This document shows, piece after piece, positions 50,972 to 60,616 of a stretch of DNA of 64,000 bases. Position 1 is the first letter of the stretch. Every line of letters starts with the position of its first letter. Origin of the DNA: Lentzea atacamensis (lineage in GTDB: Bacteria > Actinomycetota > Actinomycetes > Mycobacteriales > Pseudonocardiaceae); assembly GCF_003269295.1 (NCBI RefSeq), contig NZ_QLTT01000001.1, forward strand, positions 1,569,635-1,633,634. The letters are read 5' to 3'. A program made the translations under genes and the position numbers. The notes below the pieces were generated by a model. It was not told where the DNA came from. It saw only the letters and a list, made by a program, of their open reading frames with translations, and ran no database searches.

Positions 50972-53900
50972 GTGACGAGACGTGCACTTGCGGTGATCAT
51001 CACCGCGGCGCTCCTTGCGCCCGTTTCCCCTGCTCACGCCGACATCACCAGACGCGTCGAGACCGAGCGGACGGAGAGACCCGTCGCTCCCGGCGTCACA
51101 CTCAGCTCCTTCGACTGGTACGAGCCCGGCGGCTGGATCCGCGGTGACGCGCTCGCCGTCGACCTCACCAAGGGCAAAGTCGGGTACGTCGACCCCGGCA
51201 GCGTCACCTGGGCCGCTCCCCTCTCCCAGCAGGCGTCGAGAGCCGTCGCGGCGATCAACGGCGACTTCTTCGACATCAACAACTCCAACGCACCCCAAGG
51301 TGTTGGCATCAAGGACGGCCAGCTCAGGAAGTCCGCCAGGGCCGCGCGGTGGGCGTCGACGCGGCCGGCATCGGCAGCGTGATGGAGACCTTCTTCGAGG
51401 GCACGCTCAACGGCACGCACAAGCTGACGCAGCTCAACAACGCGAAGATCGACGTGGACGGGATCGGCGTCCTCAACCCGTTGTGGGGCACCTACAGCAG
51501 GCCGCGCGCTGTGCAAGGTCCCACCACCACGGCAGAAGTGATCGTCCGCGACGACGTCGTCGAGACCATCGGCGAACCCGGCGACAAACCAGTCCAGGGT
51601 TACGCGCTGGTGGGCAGGGACAAGGGCGCGGACGTCCTCAGGCAGCTCAAGCCCGGCGACCGGGTCCACGTCGACTACCAGAGCCGAACCAGCAACGGCA
51701 GCGACCCGGCGACAGCCATCGGCGGTCGGCACCTGCTCGTCGAGAACGGCAGGAACGCGCACCCGACGACCCGCCGCACCCGCGCACCGCGGTCGGGTTC
51801 TCCGCCGACGGCAAGAAGATGGTGATGCTCACCGTCGACGGGCGGCAGGGCCCGTACCTGCCCGGCCTGAACCTCAGGGACCTCGCCGACGCCATGATCG
51901 AGCTCGGTGCGCACAACGCCCTCAACCGCGACGGCGGCGGCTCGTCGACCATGCTCGCCCGCGAACCCGGCACCACCGGGCTCAAGGTGGTCAACACGCC
52001 CTCGGACGGCGGTGAGCGCCCGATCCCCAACGGTCTCGCCCTCTACGCGCCGCAAGGCTCCGGCAGGCTCGTCGGGTTCAACGTCGACACGCACGACAAA
52101 CGCGTCTTCCCCGGCATGACCCGCCGCATGACCGTGCGCGGCTACGACGAGACGTTCGGGCCGGCCACCAACAACGAGCACGTGACGCGCGCGACCGGCG
52201 GCTGGGCCATCGGCGACACCTTCCACGCGGCACCGCAGCCGGGACCCGCGTCGTTCACGGCCTTCCGCGGCAGCACGGCCAAGACCGAGAAACTGACCGT
52301 CCTGGGCAAGCTCTCCAGGATCGCCCCGGCCAGCTCGCGGATCAGCCTCGGCATGAACGAGCAGAAGCCGTTGCAGATCAACGGTTTCGACGCCAGGAGC
52401 TTCAGCGCGAAGATCGAACGGGCCGACCTGGACCTCAGCTACGACCGCCAGATCGTGGAGGTCACGGCAGACCTGCAGATCAGAGCGCTCAGACCCGGCG
52501 CGACCACGATCAAGGCCGGAGCACAGGGCAAGGAAACCCAGGTAGCGGTTACGGTCGGCGTGCAGGACGAGCCGATCGCCACCTTTGAGAACGATGTTCC
52601 ACAGTGGACCTTCGGATCGGCCCGCGCGACCGGTTCCGTGTCCGCCGAACTGAACGGCCACACCGCAACGGGCCTGAAGCCGAGCTACGACTTCACCCGG
52701 TCGACCGGCACCCGCACCGCCTACGCCGTCCCGCCGAAGCCGTTGCAGGTCAACGGACAGCCCCTCTCCCTCGCCGCCTGGGTGCACGGCAGCGGCAAGG
52801 GCGAGTGGACCGCGTTCACCGTGAAGGACGCGAGCGGCCAGTCGAGATCGCTCTACGGCCCGTACATCACCCGGAACGGCTGGAAACAGCTCGAAGTCGC
52901 GGTCCCGCCCGAGCTGAAGTTCCCCGTCGAGGTCACCAGGTTCACCGCGATCGAGACGAAGGCCGACCGCTCGTACCAGGGCGAAGTGATCGTCGACGAC
53001 ATCACCGCACGGGTCCCGCCACCGGTGGCACTCCCGCCCGCACCAGAGCTGCGCGATGACGTGATCGGCCAGGCGAGCGGATGGAAGTTCGCGGTCATGT
53101 CCGACGCCCGGTTCGTGGCGAGGAACCCGGACAGCGACCTGGTCAGGTCCGCCCGGCGCACGCTCAGGGAGATCAAGGCGTCCGGCGCCGAGTTCGTAGT
53201 GATCAACGGCGACCTGGTCGACGAGGCCTCCCCGGAGGACCTCAAGCTGGCACGACGGGTGCTGACCGAGGAGCTCGGCGACTTCCCCTGGTACTGCGTG
53301 CCGGGCAACCACGAGATCATGGGGCCGGGCACGATCGACAACTTCCGCCGCGAGTTCGGTGCCACCCACCGCACCTTCGACCACAAGGGCACCCGTTTCG
53401 TGCTGCTCGACTCGTCGACGGAAACGCTGCGAGGCGGCGGCTTCGAGCAGATGGAGATGCTCAGGAACGCACTCCGGACCGCCGAGGGCCAGGCCGTCGT
53501 GATGATGCACCACCCGCGGCGCGACCCCTCGCCCGCGCGCACGAGCCAGCTCGCCGACCGGATGGAGGCCGCCTGCTTCGAGCGGCTGCTGTCCGAACGG
53601 GACAAGCCCACGGCGTTCACCGGCGGGCACGTCGGCGGCTTCTTCGCGTCCACAGTGGACGGCGTGCCGCACGTGGTCAACGGCAACTCCGGCAAGGCAC
53701 CGGCCGAGCAGGGTGGGTTCACCGGCTGGACCCTGGTCGGCGTCACCAAGAACAACATCAAGGCGGAGATCCGGCCGCACGTGGACTCGCTGCACGTCCA
53801 AGCTCCGGCGAACCTGAGGTTCGGCAGTCCGGAAAAGGTTGCGGCGACGTTGAAACAAGGTGCGCGGACGCTGCCGGTGAAGTACCCGATGAGCGCGGTG

Positions 53901-54077
53901 TGGGCGGGATCACCCGGCCTGCACGTGGGCGATTCGTCCGGTGTCCGGCCGTGGCACGTGGCGTGGCTCGACCCGGTTGCAGGCCTGCTGACCGCGATCA
54001 GGCCTGGTCAAATCACGATCTCGGTCACGGTGAACGGAGTGACGCGCAGCACCGGAGTACGCGTCAGCCCGGTCTGA
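50972..54077 (+). pseudogene. Secreted phosphodiester glycosidase-metallophosphatase fusion, two frameshifts
   Basis: The reading frame changes twice by one base: between about 51325 and 51340, and between about 51760 and 51785, each consistent with one lost base near short runs of G or C. Joined, the product has about 1,034 residues: signal peptide (RRALAVIITAALLAPVSPAH), NAGPA-type domain (VAAINGDFFDINNSNAPQG, then LNRDGGGSSTML), bacterial Ig-like and carbohydrate-binding-like regions, and a calcineurin-like metallophosphatase (VVINGDLVDE, VPGNHEIMG, MMHHPRRDP, GGHVGG) before an Ig-like tail. NAGPA removes GlcNAc from phosphodiesters. Three pieces (50972-51382, 51349-51825, 51770-54077) remain open, with normal codon use, so decay is recent or the sequence is wrong. 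Confidence 0.85.
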
Positions 54078-54115
54078 GTGAGTGCGATGTCGGGCGGTGG
54101 GGGAAGATACTGCCC

Positions 54116-55777
54116 ATGACCACCGCCGACAACGGTTTCGCCGACCTGGGGCTGCGGCCCGACATCCTCACCGCACTCACCACGCTGGGCTACGAGGAGC
54201 CGACGCCGATCCAGAGCGAAGCGATCCCGCCGCTGCTCGCGGGCAACGACCTGCTCGGGCAGGCCGCCACGGGCACGGGCAAGACGGCGGCGTTCGCGCT
54301 CCCGCTGCTCGAACGCATCGCCGACCGGATCGGCAAGGGCGAGAAGCCTCTCGCCCTCGTGCTCGCGCCGACCCGTGAACTGGCGGTGCAGGTGTGCGAG
54401 GCCGTGCACCGCTACGGCCGGCACATGGGCGCGCGCGTGCTGCCGATCTACGGCGGCCAGCCCATCGGCCGCCAGCTGCGCGAGCTGTCCCGCGGCGTCG
54501 ACGTGGTGGTCGCGACCCCGGGCCGCGCGATCGACCACCTGCAGCGCGGCACGCTGCAGCTCGGCGACCTGCAGATCGTCGTCCTCGACGAGGCCGACGA
54601 GATGCTCGACATGGGCTTCGCGGAGGACATCGACGCGATCCTCGCCGAGGCTCCCGCCGACCGGCAGACCGTGCTGTTCTCGGCCACGATGCCGCCGCGC
54701 ATCGACCGCATGGCCAAGAGCCACCTGCGCGAGCCGGTGCTGATCCAGATCGAGCGCGAGAAGACCGAGCCGGGCGAGGCCCCGCGCGTCCGGCAGACCG
54801 CGTACCTGGTGCGTCGTGACCACAAGCCCGCCGCGCTCGGCCGTGTGCTGGACGTCGAGGCGCCCACCGCCGCCGTCGTCTTCTGCCGCACCCGCGACGA
54901 GGTCGACCAGCTCACCGAGACGCTGAACGGCCGCGGCTACCGCGCCGAGTCCCTGCACGGCGGCATCAGCCAGGAGCAGCGCGACCGCGTGATGGCCCGT
55001 CTGCGCGGCGGCACCGCCGACCTGCTGGTCGCCACCGACGTCGCGGCCCGCGGCCTCGACATCGAGCAGCTCACGCACGTCGTCAACTACAACGTGCCGT
55101 CCGCCCCCGAGGCGTACACGCACCGCATCGGCCGCGTGGGCCGCGCCGGCCGCGAGGGCGTCGCGATCACCCTGGTCGAGCCGCGCGAGAACTCGATGCT
55201 CAAGACGATCGAGCGCGTCACCAAGACCAAGATCCCGATGGAGAAGGTCCCGACGGTCGCCGACCTGAGGGCACGGCAGCTGGAGCTGACCCGCTCGTCG
55301 CTCCAGGAGTCGCTGATGGAGGACGACCTCTCCCGGTTCCGCGTCGTCGTCGAGACCCTGGCCGACGAGTTCGACGTCATGGACATCGCGCTCGCCGCCG
55401 TGAAGCTCGCCCACGAGGCCTCGGGTGCCGCCGCCGACGAGGAGGAGATCCCCGAGGTCCGCCCGCGCGAGGACCGTCCCCGCCGCGACGGTGCCCCCGC
55501 CGGGCCGCGCCGTGAGCGCCGTGGCCCGTCCGAGGGCATGACGAGGCTGTTCCTGGGCGCGGGCCGCTCGTCCGGCATCCGCCCGCAGGACATCGTCGGC
55601 GCCATCACCGGCGAGACGAAGCTGAAGGGCCGCGAGATCGGCGCGATCGAGATCGCGGACCGCTTCTCGCTGGTCGAGGTGCCGGGCGCGGCCGCGAACG
55701 ACGTGATCGAGTCGCTGCGGGACGCGACGATCAAGGGCAAGCGCGTCACGGTCCGCCGGGAGCGTCAGCCCCGCTAG
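54116..55777 (+). CDS. DEAD-box RNA helicase (CsdA/DeaD-like)
   Basis: The product has 553 residues. The Q motif (PTPIQSEAI), motif I ATGTGKT, PTREL, ATPGR, DEAD, SAT and HRIGRVGRAGREG are all present in the RecA-like core (about 1-370). A charged linker (about 440-480) leads to a DbpA-type RNA-binding domain (about 480-550, TRLFLGAGRSSGI and RFSLVEVPGAAANDVI). It unwinds structured RNA, likely in ribosome assembly or cold response. The ATG at 54116 is preceded by GGGGGAAG at some distance. A hairpin terminator follows. Confidence 0.95.
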   Translation: MTTADNGFADLGLRPDILTALTTLGYEEPTPIQSEAIPPLLAGNDLLGQAATGTGKTAAFALPLLERIADRIGKGEKPLALVLAPTRELAVQVCEAVHRYGRHMGARVLPIYGGQPIGRQLRELSRGVDVVVATPGRAIDHLQRGTLQLGDLQIVVLDEADEMLDMGFAEDIDAILAEAPADRQTVLFSATMPPRIDRMAKSHLREPVLIQIEREKTEPGEAPRVRQTAYLVRRDHKPAALGRVLDVEAPTAAVVFCRTRDEVDQLTETLNGRGYRAESLHGGISQEQRDRVMARLRGGTADLLVATDVAARGLDIEQLTHVVNYNVPSAPEAYTHRIGRVGRAGREGVAITLVEPRENSMLKTIERVTKTKIPMEKVPTVADLRARQLELTRSSLQESLMEDDLSRFRVVVETLADEFDVMDIALAAVKLAHEASGAAADEEEIPEVRPREDRPRRDGAPAGPRRERRGPSEGMTRLFLGAGRSSGIRPQDIVGAITGETKLKGREIGAIEIADRFSLVEVPGAAANDVIESLRDATIKGKRVTVRRERQPR

Positions 55778-56600
55778 TGCGGTGAGTTCGGATCCGGGCC
55801 CCGGCTGCACAGCCGGGGCCCGCTTTCGTCCCCACCGGGCTTCGAACCGTCGGGCGCCAGGGCTTGCGCGCCTCGATCAGGAACCGCGTCGAGGTGCAGG
55901 CGAACTCCCCGTGCTCCTGGATGTGCTCGTGCATGTCCAAAAGCCGGTCCCGATACTTCTCCACCGTGAACCCCGGCACGGTCCACAGCACCTTGCGCAG
56001 GAAGTGCACGACCGCGCCGACGTCGAAGAACGCCACGCGCAGCGCCACGGACTCCAGCTGCAGCACCTCCAGCCCTGCCGCCTCTGCCTCGGCGCGCGCC
56101 CGCTCGGTGGCGCGAGCGTCGCCGACCGGCTGCGGCCCCATCATGAACTCGGTGAGCCCGCGGTTCGTGCCCTCGCCGATCTGCTGCGAGAAGCAGGTCC
56201 CGCCGGGCTTGAGCACCCGCGCGATCTCCGCCCACGGCGTCACTACCGGGTGCCGGCTGATGACCAGTTCGAACATCTCGTCGTGGAACGGCAGCGGGCC
56301 CTCGTCCGCCGCCTGGACGACGAACGCCTCCGGCAGGTTCCGGGCCGCCACGCGGGCGTTGGGCGGCCACGACTCGGTGGCGGCCAGCAGCGGCGGCTTC
56401 ACGGGTGCGGAGGCGGTGACCTCGCCGCCGCCGGTCTGCAGGTCCAGCGCCGACGACACGGCCGCCAGCCTCGACGCGATCTGCGACGCGTAGCCCCACG
56501 GCGGGCGTTCCTCGGTGGCGCGGCCGTCGAACCAGGAGAAGTCCCAGCCCTCCAGCGGTACCGCGTCCCCCTCTGCCACCAGGTCTTCGAAGGTCCCCAT
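55746..56600 (-). CDS. Class I SAM-dependent methyltransferase
   Basis: The product has 284 residues. Motif I is ALDLQTGGGEV (about 52-62). ISRHPVVTPWAEIARVLKPG (about 110-130) is motif II-III of this group. The family's likely C-terminal end is STRFLIEARKP near residue 248; the last 36 residues here are Arg/Gly/Pro-rich, run through a terminator hairpin, and overlap the helicase gene by 32 bp. The normal stop may have been lost. The start is ATG at 56598-56600. The substrate is unknown. Confidence 0.85.
   Translation of the reverse strand: MGTFEDLVAEGDAVPLEGWDFSWFDGRATEERPPWGYASQIASRLAAVSSALDLQTGGGEVTASAPVKPPLLAATESWPPNARVAARNLPEAFVVQAADEGPLPFHDEMFELVISRHPVVTPWAEIARVLKPGGTCFSQQIGEGTNRGLTEFMMGPQPVGDARATERARAEAEAAGLEVLQLESVALRVAFFDVGAVVHFLRKVLWTVPGFTVEKYRDRLLDMHEHIQEHGEFACTSTRFLIEARKPWRPTVRSPVGTKAGPGCAAGARIRTHRTSGADAPGGP
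55796..55821 (+). terminator. Hairpin terminator of the helicase gene
   Basis: GGGCCCCGGCT (55796-55806) and AGCCGGGGCCC (55811-55821) form a perfect 11-bp stem with a GCAC loop, followed by GCTTTCG. Confidence 0.85.
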
Positions 56601-56646
56601 GGCTCGACATGCCACCACAAGCGCTGAGAACGGGCCACCGAAAATG

Positions 56647-56715
56647 GCGGCACCTGCCTCCGGCCGCGAGACGCCGCGTCCTTCTTCGTCTCGCGCACAG
56701 CGAGGCAGGTGCCGC
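56647..56715. terminator. Nested double hairpin between subtilase and methyltransferase genes
   Basis: GCGGCACCTGCCTC (56647-56660) pairs perfectly with GAGGCAGGTGCCGC (56702-56715). Inside, GCGAGACG (56666-56673) pairs perfectly with CGTCTCGC (56687-56694). On the minus strand it lies just after the subtilase stop and 47 bp before the methyltransferase start. It probably ends the subtilase transcript but could also be a leader structure. Confidence 0.7.
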
Positions 56716-56746
56716 AGGGAGTTACAACGACCAGATGGCCGCTGGG

Positions 56747-59700
56747 TTACGCCCGCAGGCGGTAAGCCCGCACGACCGTTTGGTCGACCGTGTTGCCGTC
56801 GGTGTCCTCAGCCACCACGCGTAGCGACACGTAACCCCCAGGAGCCCCACCAGGGGGCACGATGGACTTCACCGGGACCCAGTTGACACCGTCGTCGAAC
56901 GACGCGTAGGCGCGAAGTTCACGAATGGTGGCCTTGCCGGCCCCGGATTGACGCGACGCGGTGAACTTCACCGGCATCGGCGCACCGGCCTTCCAGCTGT
57001 TGCGGAGGTCGACGGGCAGCGTGTGGTCGACCTCCAGCAACGGCAGCCTGCCGCTCGCAGCACCGGAGAACTCCCAGGTCGTCCGCACGTTCTTCGACAA
57101 CGCCGGCGTGTCGCGAGCCGCGTTCAGCGTCAGCTGGTAGCGACCGTCCTTCGCCGCGGCGGGAAGTGAGCCTTGCCGGTAGTCGACGATGCCCACCACC
57201 TCGTTGTTGTGCCGCAGTTCGACCGAGCCGTAGCCGCTGTTTCGCCAGTTCTCCACCCACGTGGAGCCACCGAACGGGGAGATCCGCACGCTGATCATGT
57301 CGCCGGCCCTGTCGACGCCGCCACCCAGCGACCAGGTCACGGCCGACGGACGGCCGAAGCGGGGTGAGGCGACCGCGCGGTGGTTGGACCGCTCGTACTT
57401 CTTGCCCGGTGCGTAGGTGACCGCCTTGAGGTCCGCCCAGGACGTGGCGCCTTCGAAGCCCTCGTGGAACCAGCCGACGCCGTTGCCCGCCGAGTAGTAC
57501 TCGGTGCGCTGCACCGGACCCGTGAGGTCCTCGTCCAGGGCGCCGATGCTCAGCTTCGGCTCACCGTTCACCACCGGGTAGTTCCGTTGGCCGACATGGC
57601 CGTCCGGACCCGACGTGTGGTAGCGCGCCTTGACCTCGGCGAGCTCGGAGTGGCGGATCTGCCGCGTTCCGGCCGGCAACGCACCCTTGTCCTGCACGTA
57701 CAGGGTGTAGGACACCGGCGATCCCGCGATGGCGCGCAACGTCAGCCGCGACGGCGTGACCGTCACGTGGTGTTCCGCCACCGCGATCACCGGGATCACC
57801 GACCGCTCGTTGGCCGGGAACGGCACAGGGCCTGCCCACAACACGGCGACCGCGTCCGCCTGCTGCATCTCACGAGCGACGTCGAGCGGGCTCTCCTCAC
57901 CGGACGTGCGCACCAGCGCCAGCTTGCCTCGCACGTCGGTGCCGCGTTCAGCCACGTCGAGCGCGTGATCGCCCGGCTTCAGGTACGTGCTGCTTTCCCA
58001 GTACAGCACCGGGAACCCGCCCACGACCGAGATCAGCGGCTGCCCGCCCTTGAGGCTCGACTCGTAGGTCAGCTCCGGCAGCGCCGCGCCGAACGACAGG
58101 CCGTACAACGGCACCCGGCCGTCGATGATGCTGGCGACACCGTTGATCCGGCCCGGCTTCCACGGCACGCGCAGGTCGGCGTGGCGGTACCACACCTCGG
58201 ACTTGTCATCGGGCAGCTGGACGCTGATCTGCTCGCCCTGCCTGGCGTCCAGCGTCACCGTCGTGTCCGCGGTCACCGACACGCGACCGGCCACCTCGGT
58301 CGCCGACACCGGGGTGAACCAGGCGTAGTTCGCCGTCTTCTCGTCGATCCGGCCGAGCACCGCGTAGTCCCCCACGCCGATGCGCGCCGTGCCGACGCCG
58401 TCGGTGATCTCCATGATCGATGCTTCCTGCGTGGCCATGTTGACCAGCACCACGAACTCGTCGGGGACCGGCTTGCCGTCGCGGCCGGTCATCGACAGCG
58501 TCAACGTGCGGCGCTCCTCCTGCACGTACGCACCGACCGAAGTGGTCAGCGAGACGCCGCCGCCGGAAGCCTTGATGTGCCCGAAGAACGTGCCGTTGCC
58601 CTTGCGCGGGTCCAGCACCACGTCGACCGCCGCCGTGCCACCGGCGGGAACCGTCACCGCGGCCGGAACCGTGAAGTCGGCGCCGAGATCGTGCTGCAGC
58701 GCCAGGGACACAGATTCCGAACCCGAGTTCGAGTAGGTGATCGTCTTCGTGAACGTCTTGGTGTGCGGCCACTCCAGCAACCCGAACGACAGGCTGCCGA
58801 CGTCCGCGCGCACCTGCTGCGACACCGCGCGGCCCACGTCCAGCAGGCCGCTGCCGGCCTTCGCGGGCGTGTCCGCGACGGGCTTCACCGTCGCCATCAG
58901 GTGCGCCTTGAGCTCGGCTGCGGTCCAGGAGGGGTTGCGCTGAGCCAGGATCGCCGCGGCGCCGGCGACGTGCGGCGCCGCCATCGACGTGCCGGTCAGT
59001 TTCGCGTGCAGGTCGTCGACGTAGTACTCCCACAGCGTTCCCGCCGCCCGCGCGGCCACGATGTCCGTACCCGGCGCCGCGATGTCCGGCTTGACCGCGA
59101 AGTCCCTGTACCGAGGCCCCTGCGACGACCACTCGTTCACCGTGCCGGACTTGGTCAGGTTCGCCACCGCCAGCACCGCGTCGGCGGCCGCCGGTCCGCC
59201 GACCTTGACGCGGTCACCCGAGTTGCCCGCCGCCGCCACGAACAGGACACCGGTCTCGGCCGTGAGCTCGTTCGCCTTGACCGACATCGGGTCGGTGCCG
59301 TCGGACGCCATCTGGCTGCCGAGGCTCATGTTGACGACCTTGGCCCCGGCCTCGCGCGCGGCCCAGTCCATGCCGGCCAGGATGGCGCTTTCCTCGCACC
59401 AGTCGGCCTCGCAGACCCGGCCGACCGCGAGCTTCGCGCCCTTCGCCACACCGGAGTACTTGTCACTGCGCCCGGCGATCGTCGCGGCGACGTGCGTGCC
59501 GTGGCCGATGTCGTCCTGGATGCCGGCGGGCGTGAAGTCCTTCGAGACCGCCACGACGCCCGCGAGCTCGGGGTGGTTCTGGTCGTAGCCGGTGTCGAGC
59601 ACGGCGACGGTCACGCCGGTGCCGTCGAACCCGGACTGCCAGGCTGCGGGCGCGCCGACCATCGGCACGCTCTCGTCCAGCGAGATCTTCGCCTTGCCGT

Positions 59701-60148
59701 TCAGCCAGAGCTTTCCGGCACTGCGCGCGGTGGCCCGCTGCTTCCACCGTTGCTCGGCTTCCTTCTTCGGCACCGCCGCTGCCGCGCGCAACCGGTTGTC
59801 CAGCACCGGGATCCGGTCGATCTTGTCGTCGGTGTAGCCGAACGAGTGCAGCGCCGTGACGTCGAAGAAGCGCTTGTCCACGCGATCCTGCCCAACCGCG
59901 TCGACGGCGTCCGCCGGCACCACGTACTGGTGGCCGTCCCGCACGTACTGGGCGAACCGCATGCCGGGCCGCCCCTCGACCCCGAGCAGTTCTCCCCGCT
60001 CGTTCACGACCACCTTGTCACCGCTGATCAGCGTGATGGTGCTGGTCGTCCCCAGTTGAGCTCTGGTTGGTTCCGCCTGTGCCGTCGCCACCGGGCTGAG
60101 CAGCCCGGCGGCGAGGACGGCGATCATCAAACAGCGCGCTCGGCGCAC
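56747..60148 (-). CDS. Secreted subtilisin-like serine protease (S8), large
   Basis: The product has 1,133 residues. The signal peptide (RRARCLMIAVLAAGLLSPVA) ends near residue 25, followed by a propeptide. The catalytic triad is Asp185 (VAVLDTGYD), His216 (GHGTHVAA) and Ser388 (GTSMAAPHVAG). Beyond about residue 450 are several beta-rich domains (fibronectin-like or PA-like; KTFTKTITYSNSGSESVSLA, TLSMTGRDGKPVPDEFVV). The start is GTG at 60146-60148 with GGGGAGGA upstream. It resembles large extracellular actinobacterial subtilases. It lies alone in its transcription unit, with the nested hairpin at its end. Confidence 0.95.
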   Translation of the reverse strand: MRRARCLMIAVLAAGLLSPVATAQAEPTRAQLGTTSTITLISGDKVVVNERGELLGVEGRPGMRFAQYVRDGHQYVVPADAVDAVGQDRVDKRFFDVTALHSFGYTDDKIDRIPVLDNRLRAAAAVPKKEAEQRWKQRATARSAGKLWLNGKAKISLDESVPMVGAPAAWQSGFDGTGVTVAVLDTGYDQNHPELAGVVAVSKDFTPAGIQDDIGHGTHVAATIAGRSDKYSGVAKGAKLAVGRVCEADWCEESAILAGMDWAAREAGAKVVNMSLGSQMASDGTDPMSVKANELTAETGVLFVAAAGNSGDRVKVGGPAAADAVLAVANLTKSGTVNEWSSQGPRYRDFAVKPDIAAPGTDIVAARAAGTLWEYYVDDLHAKLTGTSMAAPHVAGAAAILAQRNPSWTAAELKAHLMATVKPVADTPAKAGSGLLDVGRAVSQQVRADVGSLSFGLLEWPHTKTFTKTITYSNSGSESVSLALQHDLGADFTVPAAVTVPAGGTAAVDVVLDPRKGNGTFFGHIKASGGGVSLTTSVGAYVQEERRTLTLSMTGRDGKPVPDEFVVLVNMATQEASIMEITDGVGTARIGVGDYAVLGRIDEKTANYAWFTPVSATEVAGRVSVTADTTVTLDARQGEQISVQLPDDKSEVWYRHADLRVPWKPGRINGVASIIDGRVPLYGLSFGAALPELTYESSLKGGQPLISVVGGFPVLYWESSTYLKPGDHALDVAERGTDVRGKLALVRTSGEESPLDVAREMQQADAVAVLWAGPVPFPANERSVIPVIAVAEHHVTVTPSRLTLRAIAGSPVSYTLYVQDKGALPAGTRQIRHSELAEVKARYHTSGPDGHVGQRNYPVVNGEPKLSIGALDEDLTGPVQRTEYYSAGNGVGWFHEGFEGATSWADLKAVTYAPGKKYERSNHRAVASPRFGRPSAVTWSLGGGVDRAGDMISVRISPFGGSTWVENWRNSGYGSVELRHNNEVVGIVDYRQGSLPAAAKDGRYQLTLNAARDTPALSKNVRTTWEFSGAASGRLPLLEVDHTLPVDLRNSWKAGAPMPVKFTASRQSGAGKATIRELRAYASFDDGVNWVPVKSIVPPGGAPGGYVSLRVVAEDTDGNTVDQTVVRAYRLRA

Positions 60149-60215
60149 CTGTCCTCCCCTGGATGTGAACCTCTCACCCCAGGAGACTCAAGACGTTCGG
60201 AAAAGGTTGCTCGGG

Positions 60216-60614
60216 TCACGCACCGCGGTAGGTGCCGAAGCTCCAGCGGTTGCCCTCGGGATCGGCGACGGTGAAGCCGCGCGACCCGTAGTCCTCGTCG
60301 CGCAGCCCGCGGATCTCCGTCGCCCCGCGCGCCATGCACCGCGCGTGGATCTCGTCGGGCCGGTCGGTCACCACGTAGACGGACCCGGCGCCGGCCGCGG
60401 TCGCCTCGACCTCACCGACCGAACGCACGGTGGAGCCGAGCATCACTCCGCCGCCCTCCGGCCAGACCATCTCGCAGTGCACGACCTCGCCCTCGGCTTC
60501 ACCGGGCACGACGAGGTGCTCGGAGAACCCGAACGCCTCCACGAGGAAGCGGATCGCGGCGGGGGCGTCCTGATAGGACAACGTGGGCCAACAGGTAGGT
60601 GAAAGTGTGGTCAT
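60216..60614 (-). CDS. VOC-family (glyoxalase/bleomycin resistance-like) protein
   Basis: The product has 132 residues. The paired beta-alpha-beta units of the VOC fold are visible: LSYQDAPAAIRFLVEAFGFS at the start and FTVADPEGNRWSFGTYRGA at the end, with metal-binding positions less clear. The family includes glyoxalases and drug-binding proteins. ATG at 60612-60614 follows the AraC stop by 2 bp, so the pair is co-transcribed. The AraC protein probably controls it. Confidence 0.87.
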   Translation of the reverse strand: MTTLSPTCWPTLSYQDAPAAIRFLVEAFGFSEHLVVPGEAEGEVVHCEMVWPEGGGVMLGSTVRSVGEVEATAAGAGSVYVVTDRPDEIHARCMARGATEIRGLRDEDYGSRGFTVADPEGNRWSFGTYRGA

Positions 60615-60616
60615 GG

